Assembly: GCA_013306675.1 (NCBI GenBank)
Contig: JABLUY010000337.1
Location: forward strand, 1-31,221
DNA length: 31,221 nt
Direction: 5' to 3'
Source: Thraustochytrium sp. TN22
Lineage: Eukaryota; Sar; Bigyra; Thraustochytrida; Thraustochytriidae
Shown: positions 23,498-31,221 of the stretch, in pieces
Numbering within the stretch: position 1 is the stretch's first letter
Layout of the letters: every line of letters begins with the position of its first letter
Translations under genes and position numbers: made by a program
The notes under the pieces: generated by a model
The model's input: the letters and a program-made list of their open reading frames with translations, nothing else
Databases searched by the model: none
Told to the model about the DNA's origin: nothing

Positions 23498-25618
23498 ATG
23501 GAGACGCAGAGCACGGCGCCCGTGGACGCGACGGAGTTCGGGTGCGAGTTCCACCATGTCCACATGTACGTGGACGAGCTGCGTGATATGGAGACGTACA
23601 AGGAGATGGAGGAGCTGGTGAACGCGCTGGCGGCCAAGGGGAGCTACGACCCGTTCTCCGGCGGGATGAGGTTCCTGGAGCCGGATCAGGCGCTCCCGGT
23701 GAGGATCACGGAGGGACGCAAGGTGTTTGAGGCGCTGTGCGAAAAGGCGAGCAGGTGCCCGATGGCCGAGCCGGCGGCGTTCTCGCCGGCCGGGCAGGAC
23801 GTGGTGGAGCAGCTCATCTTCGGGCTCGGGTGGCGCGTGACGGCGGAGCATGTGGGCGCGGACACGCGGTCCGTGCTGGTGACGTCGCAGGACGCGCGCG
23901 GCGTCAAGATCGTGGTGACGGCGCTGCGCAAGGACACGACGGCGGACGGCGCGGCCGTGACGCCAGGTCCGGCGTACGCGCACTTTGCGGCGGAGAACCT
24001 GCATCGGTACGCCAAGGTGAACCACGGGTTCCAGGGCATCGCCGTGCTGGCCTTTGAGCTGCCGGACGCTGGGTCGATCGAGACGGTCAAGGCGCGCTAC
24101 GAGGCCAAGCACCCGGGCCTGCTGCTGGGCGTGCACACGTACGAGGACCGGCGCACGATGGACGACGGGCGCGGCGGCGAGCCGACGACGGTGGTGCTGG
24201 GCACGATGCAGATCCTGGAGGCCTTCGCATACTACTCGGGCGCCAAGGGGTCCGAGGTGGACCGCGGCACGGTGCTGCGGCTCGTGCACCGCGAGGGCTC
24301 GTTCGCGAGCAAGCCGGGCTTTGGCAACCCGCAGGGCGTGCTGCCGGGCCTGGAGGACGTCCCGGCGCGCTTCGACGGCACGTCCATCCCGGCGTACTCG
24401 GACCACTGGGTGAGCAACGTGCGCGACCGGCACTCGTTTTTGCAGACGCTCGAGGACGTGCTGGGCTTCACGCCCAAGGTGGACTTCAACGCCGGCGTGG
24501 TGGCGGCCGGCCGCGCGCAGATCGAGAGCACCGTGACGGGCAACAACGCGGGGATGCTCAAGCAGTCGTGCGATTCCAAGGCGGTGCTGCAGGACCAGTC
24601 CCAGGTCTATTTGCCCATCAACAACGCGCTCACCGAGGTGGGCCACGTGCACGGCTTCCTCGAGCAGGTCGGTCAGGGCGTGCAGCACCTGGCCAGCCGC
24701 GTCGAGGACCTGGTCGCCTTCATCGAGCGCGTCAACAACTACCGCGCCATCACCGGGCGCGGGCTCTCCTTCCTCAACATCCCTGCCTCGTACTACGGCA
24801 TGCTCGACGTGGAACGCGACCTCGACTTTGTGGAGGACGCGGCGCTGCGCGCGCGCGTTGTCGAGGCGCTGCGCGCCGCCGGCCTGCTCTCCGTCGCCGG
24901 CATTGTGCGTCTGGACGTCTCGGACGCGCAGCTCACGGAGGTGCTCGGCTTTGTCGACTCGGTGCCGCTGCTCGACCGCCTGCGTCAGACCATCAAGCAA
25001 GCGCGCTACTCGAACATCTACAAGCTGCTGCGCGACCACTTCTCCGAGCAGACCTACCTGCAGATCGTGCGCAACAAGATCCTCGTGGACATCCAGGCCG
25101 GCGACGTGCTCTTCCAAATCTTCACCTGCAACATCCTGCAGCGCGACACGAGCGACGAGGCGCCCTTCTTCGAGTTTATTCAGCGCGTCTGCTCCGAGAA
25201 GAAGCTGCCGGACGGCGCCTGCGCGCCCATCAAGCCGGGCTGCGGCGGCTTCGGCATCCGCAACTTCCTCTCGCTCTTCCTCTCCATCGAGGTCTCCAAG
25301 GCCATGCTCGAGGTCGAGGCCGCCGTCAAGGCCGGCGACGCGGCTCGCGCCGACGTTGCTCGCCAGCGTGTCGACCTTTTCACGCGCCAGCTCAACGAGT
25401 CCAACCCCATCCTCACCGCCATTAGCGACGCCATGACCGCCGAGGCTGTCGCGCTCGACGCCCTCCGCGGCCTCGAGGTCGCCGAGTCCAAGGATGCCGA
25501 CGCGCTCGCTCGCCTGCGTGAGCTTGCCGAACAGCACGGCCGCGCCAAGCTCGACGGCAACAAGCAGCTTCAGGACCTCTCCAAGCACTACGCCCAGGTC
25601 ATGGAGGCCCTCGGCTGA
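23498..25618 (+). CDS. 4-hydroxyphenylpyruvate dioxygenase-like (VOC-fold) protein, enlarged
   Basis: This 706-residue protein resembles the 4-hydroxyphenylpyruvate dioxygenase (HPPD) family: Fe(II) enzymes of the vicinal-oxygen-chelate fold that make homogentisate during tyrosine catabolism. The three iron ligands align: H303 in SDHWVSNV, H397 in GVQHLASRVED and E559 in FFEFIQRV. Other family landmarks are YLPINN before the second His, GLSFLNIPASYYGML after it, ILVDIQAGDVLFQIFT and the closing GFGIRNFLSLF. It differs from typical ~350-450-residue HPPDs by a longer N-terminal VOC-like half, about 80 extra residues between the second His and the Glu, and a ~100-residue helical C-terminal extension. 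The usual substrate-pocket KSQI segment is not conserved (GHVH there), so the substrate may differ from hydroxyphenylpyruvate. The start is the first in-frame ATG. Confidence 0.78.
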   Translation: METQSTAPVDATEFGCEFHHVHMYVDELRDMETYKEMEELVNALAAKGSYDPFSGGMRFLEPDQALPVRITEGRKVFEALCEKASRCPMAEPAAFSPAGQDVVEQLIFGLGWRVTAEHVGADTRSVLVTSQDARGVKIVVTALRKDTTADGAAVTPGPAYAHFAAENLHRYAKVNHGFQGIAVLAFELPDAGSIETVKARYEAKHPGLLLGVHTYEDRRTMDDGRGGEPTTVVLGTMQILEAFAYYSGAKGSEVDRGTVLRLVHREGSFASKPGFGNPQGVLPGLEDVPARFDGTSIPAYSDHWVSNVRDRHSFLQTLEDVLGFTPKVDFNAGVVAAGRAQIESTVTGNNAGMLKQSCDSKAVLQDQSQVYLPINNALTEVGHVHGFLEQVGQGVQHLASRVEDLVAFIERVNNYRAITGRGLSFLNIPASYYGMLDVERDLDFVEDAALRARVVEALRAAGLLSVAGIVRLDVSDAQLTEVLGFVDSVPLLDRLRQTIKQARYSNIYKLLRDHFSEQTYLQIVRNKILVDIQAGDVLFQIFTCNILQRDTSDEAPFFEFIQRVCSEKKLPDGACAPIKPGCGGFGIRNFLSLFLSIEVSKAMLEVEAAVKAGDAARADVARQRVDLFTRQLNESNPILTAISDAMTAEAVALDALRGLEVAESKDADALARLRELAEQHGRAKLDGNKQLQDLSKHYAQVMEALG

Positions 25619-25727
25619 GCGCAGGCTGCACGGTTCATGATCCATCCCAGAAATCGCCCTCGAAACAAAATGAACCTCTTCAACTTATTTCAAGCTCACT
25701 CCACGACCCTTGCTCGTGCGCATCGCG

Positions 25728-26765
25728 TCACCCGACCCAGTGCGTCCCAGCATTCAGGTGAAACGAGCGCCTGTCGGCCACCTTGGCTGGGTTATAGTAC
25801 GCCGGCCCGGGCGGCGCGGCGCGCCCCGACGGACCAATGCCCTTGCGGACGCTCGCCTTGAAGGCGCTCGCGGCGCCTGCCCGCACCGGCCCGGCGCCCA
25901 GGTCCATTGGCACGTCGTAGTGGCCCGGCGCCGGCGTCTCCTCCCGCAACGACCGTCGCAAGTACGGCCGCCCGAAGCGGTCCTGGCCCATGTTCGCAAA
26001 CATCGAGCTCGGCTGCACCGCCTGGTTGCGCGGCTTGACAGGCTTGCTCACGCCCTCGTACTGGCCCGGCGCCGGCGTCTCCAGGCGCGCGCGCGGCACC
26101 AAGTCCGCGCCGCGCCGCGAGCTCGAGCGAAAGGCCGACCCGGCGCTCGACGCGCTCGCCCAGCGCGCCGGCACGCCCGGCGAGTACGCGCCCGGCGCCG
26201 GCACGTCCCCGTTCAGTCGCCAACCGCGCTGCGTGCCCGACGCGAATGCCGACGACTTGGCAGTCTTCTTGTACCGGGGCGTGTACGTCTTGCACAGCTC
26301 GTACTGGCCCGGGCTCGGCGTGTCCTTGCTCGCGAAGACCCCCGCCGTCGCCGGCCGCGCCGCGCATTTGAAGGCCGCCGTCCCGCCCACGCTAAAGTCC
26401 TGCACGGCCCACGCCCGCGCGGGGTTCACCTCGTAGTACCCCGGGCCCGGCGGCGCCTCGTCGTCCTCCAGGTCGCGCTCGAACCGCAGCGCCTTGGACG
26501 CCAGCATGCCGTACCCCTTGCGGCTATAGGAGCCGGCGCCATCCACCTCCGCCTCGCGCGTCACCGTCCGTGCGCGGTAGTACGAGCCGGGACCCGGCAG
26601 GTCGGTCGGCCCGTCGCGCTCCGAGAAGCGCAGCGAGCTCTTGCCGAAGCCGCGGCTTGTGCCGTGCGCGGCGCTCGCGTCTGCCACGAAACGCGAAGGA
26701 ATCGACGACGCCGACCGAGGCTTGCCATCCTCCCGTGGCCGGCGCCTCGCGCCTGCGCTCGCCAT
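25728..26765 (-). CDS. SHIPPO/STPG repeat protein (ODF3-like flagellar protein)
   Basis: This 345-residue basic protein has about seven sperm-tail PG-rich (SHIPPO) repeats. The core motifs in order are PGPGSY, GAGSY, PGPGYYE, PSPGQYE, PAPGAY, PAPGQYE, PAPGHYD and PPGPAYY, spaced roughly 25-50 residues apart, with Phe/Ser-rich segments (SSAFASG, SSMFANMG) between them. Proteins of this family (STPG, ODF3/CIMAP, CFAP-type) bind axonemal or cortical microtubules, several as microtubule inner proteins. This supports a flagellated life stage. The frame opens upstream, but the first ATG is at 26765 in a strong context (AAGATGG). It converges tightly with the HPPD-like gene (109 bases). Confidence 0.88.
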   Translation of the reverse strand: MASAGARRRPREDGKPRSASSIPSRFVADASAAHGTSRGFGKSSLRFSERDGPTDLPGPGSYYRARTVTREAEVDGAGSYSRKGYGMLASKALRFERDLEDDEAPPGPGYYEVNPARAWAVQDFSVGGTAAFKCAARPATAGVFASKDTPSPGQYELCKTYTPRYKKTAKSSAFASGTQRGWRLNGDVPAPGAYSPGVPARWASASSAGSAFRSSSRRGADLVPRARLETPAPGQYEGVSKPVKPRNQAVQPSSMFANMGQDRFGRPYLRRSLREETPAPGHYDVPMDLGAGPVRAGAASAFKASVRKGIGPSGRAAPPGPAYYNPAKVADRRSFHLNAGTHWVG

Positions 26766-27551
26766 CTTCGCTGCGCGCCAGGCGAGGCTCGCGTCAGGCA
26801 AGCCGCGCGCCGCAAGTTCTGGCTTGTCCTGGCTGTCTTGTCATTGCTCTCCGTGCACGTGCCGCGCCGTGGCGTGGGGACCGGGTGCGCGCTCTCCACG
26901 GCCGTAACGGAATTCACAGAAGCGGAGCGCCGGGCAGCGCCGCGCAGCGCCGGGCAGCGCCGGCTGGCTTCGGCAGCGGCTGCCAGTGGCATCGCAGCCC
27001 AAATGATTCTTTTGCCGCGGAGGCTACCACCATCGCAACAAACAAAAAAAGACAGAAAGGGGCCAAATGTGCAGGACATGGGGGAAAGTCTCGAGCCACC
27101 ACTCGGCTTGCTCCAAACGGCGATCATGAAGGCACCAAACGACAATCATGAATGTATTTCTCACTTCAAGCGTCCCTGCGCTTCACTTCAAGCATCGCTT
27201 CAACCCGAGGGTGCCATTTGCGAGCAAGCTCGCCGCCGTGCTATCTCTTACCGAACCATGTTCCCAGCTTCACGATCGCTTTGGTCGCAAAGGCTGGCTT
27301 TCACAGGCTCGGGCTCCCTGTTGTCCACCGCCTCGGCGTCGACCGCCTCGGCGTACCTCGGCGTCCCGCCCTGCCAGTGCCTCTGACCGCGCGTCTTCCG
27401 TCCGGTGCCTCAGGCTCTCCTTGTACTGGTAGTAGCAGCTGACTCGCCGGAGCAACTTGAACGAGTGGCTGCAGAGGCGCGACCCGGACCCGGACCCGGA
27501 CCCGGCGCGCGCGGCAGTCTGCAGTCGCGCGGCGCGGCACGGCGCGGGGAG
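26766..27551. other. Divergent intergenic region between STPG-like and BCP1 genes
   Basis: These 786 bases hold two divergent promoters and no supported gene. Visible are a GCGCCGGGCA-type repeat cluster (about 26935-26970), an A-rich stretch (about 27037-27060), and GCCTCGGCGT repeats (about 27330-27365). A CACGTG lies at 26856-26861. The BCP1 frame is open back to 27405 but has no ATG before 27552. Confidence 0.45.
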
Positions 27552-28877
27552 ATGGGCAGGGGCGAGGGCCGGCAGGCGCGCAAGCGGCCGCTGGACAAGG
27601 CGGCGGCCTCGGCGCCGGCGATGGGCGGCAAGCGGCGGGCTGGCGCCGCGCAGGGCGCCGCGGCGACGCAGGCCGCCAAGCGCAAGGAGCCCAAGCGCAA
27701 GGACGAGGAGGTGAAGCTGCGCACGGACAAGAGCAAGCAGCGTAAGGAGCAGGCCGAGACCAAGGCCAAGGCAGAGGCAGAGGCAGAGGCAGAGGCAGAG
27801 GCAGAGGCAGAGGCTCGGGCGGAGTCGTCCGAGGACGAGTCCTCGGATGGCGAGATGCGCGAGGTGGACGACCGTATCGAGGCGCTCGTGGGCGAGGAGG
27901 AGGGCTCGGACGAGGAGGAGGACTCCGATGAGGAGGACCGCGAGAAGATTCTGATGCAGGCCGACGCGGATGGCAAGCACAAGGGCGAGCGCCTGGACGT
28001 GGCCTTTGACTTTTGCGACCCCAAGGAGGACGACTTCTCCATGATCAAGGCTCTCATGCAGCAGGGCACGTCCGCGCTCGTGCCCAAGGTTGCCGAGACC
28101 CTCGGCACGCTGGCTGGCGATGTCACCGAGCAGGCTGCCGTGTGCACCACCATCTGCATCGAGGACGAGGTGTACGGTTTTGCGGCCGCCCTTGCGGCGC
28201 GGCACTACGACGCCAAGCCGTACTTTACGGCGCTCAAGGAATGGCTGACCGCCGCCTGCACCGAGGAGACCAAGCCGCGCCTGGAGAGCGTCTTCAAGTC
28301 GGGCCTCGCCTGGGTCGTGACCGAGCGCCTGCGCAACATGCCGGGCCAGCTCGCACCGGCGCTCATGCGCATGCTGCTCGATGACATCAAGTGGGCGCGC
28401 GAGAACACCGAGGAGACCGGCGGCACCAAGGACATGTTCGACTTTGAGTACGTGCTTCTGCTGGCGCCTTGCTTCGTGGGCGCCGCCCGCGTCGAGGCCG
28501 AGAAGGATCTCATCGACAGCGAGGACGAGGACGATGAGGACGACGAGGATGAGGACGACCATGGCGTTGACGAGGCGGCCGCCGCGAAGAAGGCCAAGCA
28601 GACCAAGGGCCCGAAGAAGTCTGACGCCAAGGCTGCCAAGGCTACCAAGGGCGCCAAGGCCGACAAACCTCTCTTCCTCCGCGCCGAGGATGAGGACCTT
28701 GCTGCCCGCGCCGACCTCTGCATCCCCGTGCAGCTGGCCGCCAAGGTCGTCATGGAGGGTAAGGCCAAGGGCGCCGTTCCGCAGCGCCACCAGCCTCGCC
28801 ACGCGCGCGCGCTCTTCTTCAAGCTCGCCTCCTTTGAAAAGGCTGTCGCGCACCTGGAGAAGGAGACTCAGGTCTAA
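27552..28877 (+). CDS. BCP1: BCCIP/BCP1 family protein
   Basis: This 441-residue protein is a BCCIP (BRCA2- and CDKN1A-interacting) / yeast Bcp1 homolog: a nuclear chaperone and export factor, in yeast linked to ribosomal protein Rpl23 and Mss4. The conserved core begins at about residue 150 with VAFDFCDPKEDDFSMIKALMQQ-like sequence (split by family: FDFCDPKEDDF, then IKALMQQ). It continues through IEDEVYGFAAAL, WVVTERLRNMPGQLAPAL (matching the ERFINVPPQIA region of human BCCIP) and FDFEYVLLLAPCF. The N-terminus is Lys/Arg-rich, then an Glu-Ala repeat from a GAGGCA hexanucleotide run (about 27773-27812) and acidic segments. A second acidic/Lys-rich insert interrupts the C-terminal part. The last 34 codons lie within a tandem duplication (28775-29490), and this copy is intact. 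Confidence 0.88.
   Translation: MGRGEGRQARKRPLDKAAASAPAMGGKRRAGAAQGAAATQAAKRKEPKRKDEEVKLRTDKSKQRKEQAETKAKAEAEAEAEAEAEAEARAESSEDESSDGEMREVDDRIEALVGEEEGSDEEEDSDEEDREKILMQADADGKHKGERLDVAFDFCDPKEDDFSMIKALMQQGTSALVPKVAETLGTLAGDVTEQAAVCTTICIEDEVYGFAAALAARHYDAKPYFTALKEWLTAACTEETKPRLESVFKSGLAWVVTERLRNMPGQLAPALMRMLLDDIKWARENTEETGGTKDMFDFEYVLLLAPCFVGAARVEAEKDLIDSEDEDDEDDEDEDDHGVDEAAAAKKAKQTKGPKKSDAKAAKATKGAKADKPLFLRAEDEDLAARADLCIPVQLAAKVVMEGKAKGAVPQRHQPRHARALFFKLASFEKAVAHLEKETQV
27773..27812. repeat. In-frame GAGGCA hexanucleotide repeat in BCP1
   Basis: About seven GAGGCA units encode alternating Glu-Ala in the BCP1 N-terminal region. The six-base period keeps the frame, so copy-number change would be tolerated. 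Confidence 0.8.
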
Positions 28878-29131
28878 TGATGGTGCGACAAAGCATATGT
28901 AAAGATGGATGGTGCTTCGTATTCTTGCAAGGACCAGGACATGTCCGTCGTGTGCTCGCCTTGACGTTGCTTCGCTCTCCATAGCTCGCGCGTCGCCTTG
29001 TTGGTGCGGGCGGAACGCAAACCACGTGACGTCTTCGTCGACGTGGTCTGTGCGCGCGCACCGGACCCAAGCTTGGCAGCTCGATCTGCTCTGGCGCGGG
29101 AGCTGTCGCGAGCCACGCTCGGCGGGCGGCT
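28775..29131. repeat. Tandem duplication, copy 1 (357 bp)
   Basis: This is the first of two adjacent direct copies. It contains, left to right, the functional end of BCP1 (to the stop at 28875-28877), the intergenic segment, and a non-functional copy of the 3' end of the minus-strand coiled-coil gene. In this fragment the position of that gene's stop codon reads GAG. Confidence 0.9.
28990..29131 (-). pseudogene. Duplicated 3' fragment of the coiled-coil gene
   Basis: This repeats the C-terminal coding end of the gene at 29333-30580, beginning VARDSSRARADRAAKLGSG on the minus strand. It lacks the rest of the gene. The stop codon position has changed to GAG, so the frame would run on if translated. 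Confidence 0.75.
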
Positions 29132-29236
29132 CGTTCCGCAGCGCCACCAGCCTCGTCACACGCGCGCGCGCTCTTCTTCAAGCTCGCCTCCTTTGAAAAG
29201 GCTGTCGCGCACCTGGAGAAGGAGACTCAGGTCTAA
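29132..29236 (+). pseudogene. Duplicated BCP1 3' fragment (frameshifted)
   Basis: This stretch repeats the last 34 codons and stop of BCP1. A 2-base insertion in the CACGCG run at about 29158 breaks the frame, and no start or upstream coding sequence exists, so it is a remnant of the tandem duplication. Confidence 0.8.
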
Positions 29237-29490
29237 TGATGATGCGATAAAGATGGATGGTGCTTCGTATCCTTGCAAGGACCAAGACGTGTCCGCCGTG
29301 TGCTCGCCTTGACGTTGCTGCGCTCTCCATTGCTAGCGCGTCGCCTTGTTGGCGCGGGCGGAACGCAAACCACGTGACGTCTTCGTCGACGTGGTCGTCC
29401 TGGTTTGTGCGCGCGCACCGGACCCAAGCTTGGCAGCTCGATCTGCTCTGGCGCGCGAGCTGTCGCGAGCCACGCTCGGCGGGCGGCTCG
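29132..29490. repeat. Tandem duplication, copy 2 (~359 bp)
   Basis: This second direct copy follows copy 1 without a gap. It starts with a dead copy of the BCP1 tail, then the intergenic segment, then the real last ~52 codons of the coiled-coil gene. Differences from copy 1 include a 2-base insertion in the BCP1-tail copy, an ~11-base deletion after its stop, and a ~9-base insertion inside the coiled-coil gene's tail. Confidence 0.9.
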
Positions 29491-30580
29491 AGGACGTCTT
29501 GTTGTCCTCGACGCAAGACTCTTCGATGACAAGCGTGCTGGTGGCAGCAGCAGCAGCACGCCGGGTCGCGGCGGCAGTGTGATGAGCAGCCCGTGCCCGC
29601 GCCTTCCAGCCCGGCGCCAAAATCCTGGACACGAATCCGCCAGGCTCCGACTTCAACGTCTTCATCTTGGCATCTACACGCGCCGTGCGGCTCAACTTGG
29701 GGGTAATCGCGGTGGCCCTAAGATTGCCAGCGGCAATGGAGGCCAACCTCCTCCGTTCAGCCCAGCCAGGCGCCAGAAGTCTTGAGACGTAGCCCTCGGG
29801 CGCCTCAGGGACAGGGCTGGAGGCTTTCGTGCTCGTCGCCCTGGACAATGATCTGGTCGCCGGGCTTGCGCGGGGCGTCATTGCCGCCAAGCGCGGTGCG
29901 CCTGAGCGCTTGATCACAAGAAGCTCGTGCCAAACCTTGGGCCTGCGAAGCCGAATGTGGCGGAACATGGGCTCAAGCGTTTTAGTAACAATGCGCTCGG
30001 CCTGCGCCAGCTCACTGAGCCACGGCGCTGTCAGCGCTCTCGCGTGCGCCCGCATCTTTGCGATGCGGGTGCGCTGACGACTGGAAATTTGGCGCAGACG
30101 ACTGTTCTCGGCCTCAAGGTTGGCAGCCTTGGCCTCCAGCTGCTTCTTGTCCGCGACAGCCAGGACGAAACGACCCTCCTCCGACTTGCGCAAGGCGCGC
30201 TCGTCCTGGAGCGCTTGCTGGAGCTCGCTGATCTCGACCGTCCTGAGGCGGAGCTCTGCCGAGGAGCTGGCCGCAAGGAGAAATGGCACGACATTTGGAT
30301 GCTCGAATCGCGCGCCAAGGTTCAAGACGACGGAGCGCAGCTCCCGAATGGCCTCATCGCGATTCTCAATCATTTCGCGGCAGCGAGCGTGGGGCCGAGC
30401 TCCACGCGCAAGATGCTGCTCAAGGGCGTCTGTGTCGCGCATCCCAAGATACCCGTGCGACAAGTCGTTGCCATGCACCTTGGGTGCCGCCTTGGCGTCC
30501 TTTGCCTCCAAGCGAGGCGGCGACTTGGCCCGGGCCTCGCCGCCATCTCTGCTCAACGCCAGATCGCTCAGCACCGGCAT
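29333..30580 (-). CDS. Coiled-coil protein with a duplicated GxVSRxLAPGW motif, unknown function
   Basis: I do not recognise this 415-residue basic protein. Residues ~68-180 are helical with heptad-like Leu/Ala/Glu/Gln sequence (ISELQQALQDERALRK, QLEAKAANLEAENSRLRQ), a probable coiled coil. A segment with PWLSELAQAERIVTKTLEP and RRPKVWHELLVIKR follows. The C-terminal half is Ser/Thr/Arg/Ala-rich and carries a motif twice: GYVSRLLAPGW (ending at W273) and GFVSRILAPGW (ending at W325), 52 residues apart and each followed by a basic run. The tail (about 364-415) lies in the tandem duplication. The frame opens upstream with GTG codons, so the first ATG (30580) was used. No membrane segment or signal peptide is visible. 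A cytoskeletal or scaffold role is possible but unproven. Confidence 0.7.
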   Translation of the reverse strand: MPVLSDLALSRDGGEARAKSPPRLEAKDAKAAPKVHGNDLSHGYLGMRDTDALEQHLARGARPHARCREMIENRDEAIRELRSVVLNLGARFEHPNVVPFLLAASSSAELRLRTVEISELQQALQDERALRKSEEGRFVLAVADKKQLEAKAANLEAENSRLRQISSRQRTRIAKMRAHARALTAPWLSELAQAERIVTKTLEPMFRHIRLRRPKVWHELLVIKRSGAPRLAAMTPRASPATRSLSRATSTKASSPVPEAPEGYVSRLLAPGWAERRRLASIAAGNLRATAITPKLSRTARVDAKMKTLKSEPGGFVSRILAPGWKARARAAHHTAAATRRAAAAATSTLVIEESCVEDNKTSSSRPPSVARDSSRARADRAAKLGSGARAQTRTTTSTKTSRGLRSARANKATR

Positions 30581-31115
30581 GACAGCCGCCACGACTCACT
30601 GCCAGGCGGGTTTGCTACCGAGCCGCCTGTGCGACTCCGCGAGGAGCGGGTGTACAGAAAGAGAACGAGAGGATGGCCAATTCATGCGCGTGCACAGAAT
30701 TTGACCCCAGGCCACCCCGACGCTCCAAACCGACGGAAGGTGTTCAAAGGCTCGCCGTGTAGCTCAACAGCGCGATGCGCAGCCAACAGAAAATGAGTGC
30801 GGAGGGGCTCAGGTGGGCGAAAGGCGGCACGCCGTGCGTTCCCTCTTTGGAAGGCGCTGTCGCACTTGTAAAACCGAAGACCTCTTTCTCACTTTCTCAC
30901 ACAGTCTCGAGGCGTCCTCAAGCTTGTGTTCATCTTACTCAGCAGTGATTTGGCAGTTGACGATGTCACAAGCACCGTCTTGCGTCTGTTCTGCTCTCAC
31001 AAAGAGACGTGCGGGAGCACCCTGGCGGCCAGGCCAGCTGCCAACAAGCTCGCCAGGCGGCAAGCAAGAATCAGGGCGGTGCGTTCGAGAATGATTTGAT
31101 TCATCTGCTGCAGCA
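30581..31115. other. Intergenic region between coiled-coil and TPR genes
   Basis: These 535 bases should hold the promoter of the coiled-coil gene and the 3' UTR of the TPR gene, both minus strand. Base composition is less GC-rich than neighbouring coding DNA. No gene or strong repeat is seen. Confidence 0.45.
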
Positions 31116-31221
31116 CTACAGGTTCTCGCGGCAATCGCGAAGCCATCCCTGCAGGTTCTGCGTGTCTGGGTGGCCCGCGCCGAGCGACTCCAAGTAGATG
31201 CTCTCAGCTTCCTCCAGGAGC
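31116..31221 (-). CDS. C-terminal end of a TPR (kinesin-light-chain-type) protein, partial
   Basis: The minus strand is open from the window edge to a TAG at 31116-31118, giving 34 residues. The sequence contains EEAESIYLESLGAGHPDT, which matches the end of a kinesin-light-chain/NPHP3-type TPR unit (helix B, then the LGxxHPxT turn), followed by QNLQGWLRDCRENL as a final helix. The 5' part lies outside the window, so domain architecture and function cannot be judged. Confidence 0.6.
   Translation of the reverse strand, partial: LLEEAESIYLESLGAGHPDTQNLQGWLRDCRENL

Noticed and set aside
23123-25645. 840-residue open frame antisense to the HPPD-like gene
   Set aside because: It is a shadow frame: no domain, composition biased to Arg, His, Val and Leu, while the plus strand holds the iron-ligand motifs.
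30755-30785. tRNA-like box A (TAGCTCAACAG)
   Set aside because: No matching box B (GGTTCRANNCC) or acceptor-stem pairing follows at the right distance.

Overview
This is a GC-rich (very high third-position GC), compact nuclear segment from a eukaryote. Every large gene reads as one uninterrupted exon with a clear first ATG, so introns are rare or absent. Families such as HINT1, an AGC kinase with a C-tail, nephrocystin-3-like NACHT-TPR, BCCIP/BCP1, SHIPPO/STPG flagellar repeats and RING proteins rule out a prokaryote. Intron-poor, GC-rich, gene-dense DNA carrying ciliary genes fits a flagellated protist. My best inference is a thraustochytrid-like stramenopile (Labyrinthulomycetes), from general features only and not from a database match.

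Layout. 0.5-4.3 kb, plus strand: a bHLH transcription factor with His/Gln-rich tracts, a HINT-type histidine-triad hydrolase and a phosphoglycerate-mutase-like histidine phosphatase. 4.7-6.9 kb, minus: a 740-residue AGC-type kinase, separated by a 1.7 kb GC-rich divergent spacer from the next gene. 8.6-13.1 kb, plus: a 1470-residue DUF4062-NACHT-TPR protein of nephrocystin-3 type with an N-myristoylation signal. 14.0-15.3 kb, plus: a two-helix membrane protein with proline-phased heptads. 15.4-22.3 kb, minus, four genes: a DExH helicase of RIG-I/Dicer type fused to a CHAT/caspase-like domain, two tandem paralogous membrane RING proteins, and a DsbA/FrnE-like oxidoreductase. 23.5-25.6 kb, plus: an enlarged HPPD-like dioxygenase. 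25.7-26.8 kb, minus: a SHIPPO-repeat (STPG/ODF3-like) protein. 27.6-28.9 kb, plus: BCCIP/BCP1. 29.3-30.6 kb, minus: an unrecognised coiled-coil protein with a duplicated GxVSRxLAPGW motif. At the right edge, minus: the last 34 codons of a TPR protein.

How the genes relate. They are individually transcribed and no operon logic is expected. Two point to a cilium/flagellum (nephrocystin-3-like and SHIPPO-repeat), consistent with a zoospore-forming protist. The most unusual gene is the CHAT-like plus RIG-I/Dicer-like helicase fusion at 15422-18514: a protease-type effector fold joined to a nucleic-acid-sensing motor suggests a sensor or defence role, but its expected catalytic histidine appears lost. 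The clearest genome-evolution event is a ~357 bp tandem duplication (28775-29490) spanning the 3' ends of two convergent genes and leaving both intact.
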